DNA of 64,000 nt from SZAS-103 sp043747745. GTDB taxonomy: Bacteria > Pseudomonadota > Gammaproteobacteria > Xanthomonadales > Xanthomonadaceae. Positions 63,048-64,000 of this stretch are shown piece by piece. Within the stretch, counting starts at the first letter, position 1; each line of letters begins with the position of its first letter. The position numbers and the translations under genes are program-made. The DNA lies in contig JAYTOP010000096.1 in assembly GCA_043747745.1 (NCBI GenBank), forward strand, positions 76,516-140,515, in the 5' to 3' direction. The notes beneath the pieces are model-generated. The model saw nothing but the letters and a program-made list of their open reading frames with translations. It made no database searches and was not told the origin of the DNA.

Positions 63048-64000
63048 GTGCTGTCCCTGGTCCTGGCGGTCGTGCTGGTCGCGCTGGTGTTCGAGTACAT
63101 CAACGGCTTCCACGACACCGCCAATTCGATCGCCACCGTCGTCGCCACCAAGGTGCTGTCCCCGTGGCAGGCGGTCGTGCTCGCGGCATCAATGAACCTC
63201 GTCGGCGCGCTGAGCGGGGTCGCTGTCGCCAAGACGATTTCAAGCGGACTGATCAATCCAGATGTCGTCCAGGTGAGCTCCCAGCTGATCCTGTGCGCGT
63301 TGAGTGGTGCAATTGTCTGGAACCTCATCACATGGGCCATGGGCCTTCCGTCGTCGTCGAGCCATGCGTTGATCGGCGGGCTGTGCGGCTCGGCGCTCGC
63401 GGCCGCGCACGGTAACTGGGCCGCCATCGTGTGGTCGCATTCGGCGACGCCGTGGTTCAAGGGAACCGGCGTGTTCTGGAAGGTCGTCGTGCCGATGGTG
63501 AGCTCGCCGCTCATCGGCTTCATCGGGGGATTCCTGCTGATGGGCTTGCTTTGGGCGGTGATCGCGGGAATGTCGAGTGCGGGCGGCAAGCTACAGCGCA
63601 TGGCGCGGCCGCGCTGGGTCAACGCGTTCTTCAAGAAAGCACAGCTGCTCAGCGCCGGGGCCATGGGCTACGCGCACGGCAAGAACGACGCGCAGAAGAC
63701 GATGGGCATCATCGCGCTCGCGCTGGTGGCGGCGGCGAACGCGCACCAGCTCGATGCGCTGCCGTCCTGGCTGCACTTCCTGAAGCCCTCTGCGGAAGCG
63801 CTGACGAAGGGCGATATCGACACGTGGATCATCGTCAGCTGCGCGCTGGTGATGGCGGCCGGCACCGCAGCGGGTGGCTGGCGCATTATCAAGACTCTCG
63901 GCCATAAGATGGTCAAGCTGCACCCGATCAATGGGTTCGCTGCGGAAACATCGGCCGCGACCGTCATCATGATCGCCTCGACCCTCGGCATTCCGGTTTC
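63048..64000 (+). CDS. pit: PiT family inorganic phosphate transporter (3' end beyond window)
   Basis: The frame opens at GTG 63048 and runs off the right edge (317 codons). The N-terminal FEYINGFHDTANSIATVVATKVL is the PiT signature; the second copy is AGAMGYAHGKNDAQKTMGIIALAL, with GLPSSSSHALIGGLCGSAL between. Hydrophobic helices fill the rest. It imports phosphate with protons or sodium at the inner membrane and forms an operon with the DUF47 gene. Confidence 0.94.
   Translation, partial: MLSLVLAVVLVALVFEYINGFHDTANSIATVVATKVLSPWQAVVLAASMNLVGALSGVAVAKTISSGLINPDVVQVSSQLILCALSGAIVWNLITWAMGLPSSSSHALIGGLCGSALAAAHGNWAAIVWSHSATPWFKGTGVFWKVVVPMVSSPLIGFIGGFLLMGLLWAVIAGMSSAGGKLQRMARPRWVNAFFKKAQLLSAGAMGYAHGKNDAQKTMGIIALALVAAANAHQLDALPSWLHFLKPSAEALTKGDIDTWIIVSCALVMAAGTAAGGWRIIKTLGHKMVKLHPINGFAAETSAATVIMIASTLGIPV

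Overview
The window is 64 kb of high-GC chromosome from a gammaproteobacterium, most likely of the Xanthomonadales/Lysobacterales. This rests on the gene content and order: gcvR-bcp divergent from dapA-bamC, pcnB-folK-panB-panC, queA-tgt-yajC-secD-secF, a DbpA-tailed DEAD-box helicase, suhB-trmJ, and a Bcp with Xanthomonas-type cysteine spacing. The genus cannot be read from the sequence.

Layout. 1-10 kb is an accessory, decaying region. It holds a lipoprotein (cut by the left edge), a SET-domain protein, a broken propeller-type sensor gene, a GH16-like exported protein that has lost its catalytic centre, a peroxiredoxin 3' fragment fused to a RelE toxin remnant, a DevBCA/MacAB-like efflux operon, a gene with an in-frame stop, an amidoligase, an exported rhodanese and small exported proteins. 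10.8-25.9 kb is conserved housekeeping: deaD, a Bax-inhibitor-1 family protein, thiD, a SulP transporter, a PIN-PhoH protein, bcp, gcvR, dapA, bamC, fdxA, tRNA-Glu, pcnB, folK and panBC. 25.9-30.4 kb is an insert between panC and panD, carrying two glycosyltransferase-like membrane proteins, a lipoprotein and a 2OG-Fe(II) oxygenase gene with two in-frame stops. 30.4-35 kb has panD, a DUF6498 protein, a histidine phosphatase lipoprotein, an AbrB/PIN toxin-antitoxin pair with a perfect palindromic operator, and a class III aminotransferase. 35.4-41 kb has an ABC exporter, an amidohydrolase-CIA30 protein and a DesK/DesR-type two-component pair. 41.3-50.6 kb has a DUF3142 lipoprotein and a large exported helical protein, then queA-tgt-yajC-secDF (tRNA queuosine synthesis and the Sec accessory complex). 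50.7-64 kb has a diguanylate cyclase with a wrecked MASE1 domain, an MBOAT/SGNH acyl-transfer pair, suhB, trmJ, a degenerate EAL protein, an integron-cassette-like single gene with an attC-like hairpin, a CNNM/CorC protein, nhaD, and a DUF47-PiT phosphate pair cut by the right edge.

The strongest unusual signals are the cassette-like gene at 58.8-59.4 kb, the dispersed composite palindromic repeat at 21.0-21.4 kb with a relative at 41.0 kb, the perfect 27-bp inverted repeat at 16.6 kb, the concentration of gene decay in the first 9 kb, the doubly interrupted oxygenase, the degenerate EAL domain and the MASE1 lesion. No CRISPR array, rRNA, phage or complete insertion sequence was seen. All family assignments are by reading motifs, not by database search.
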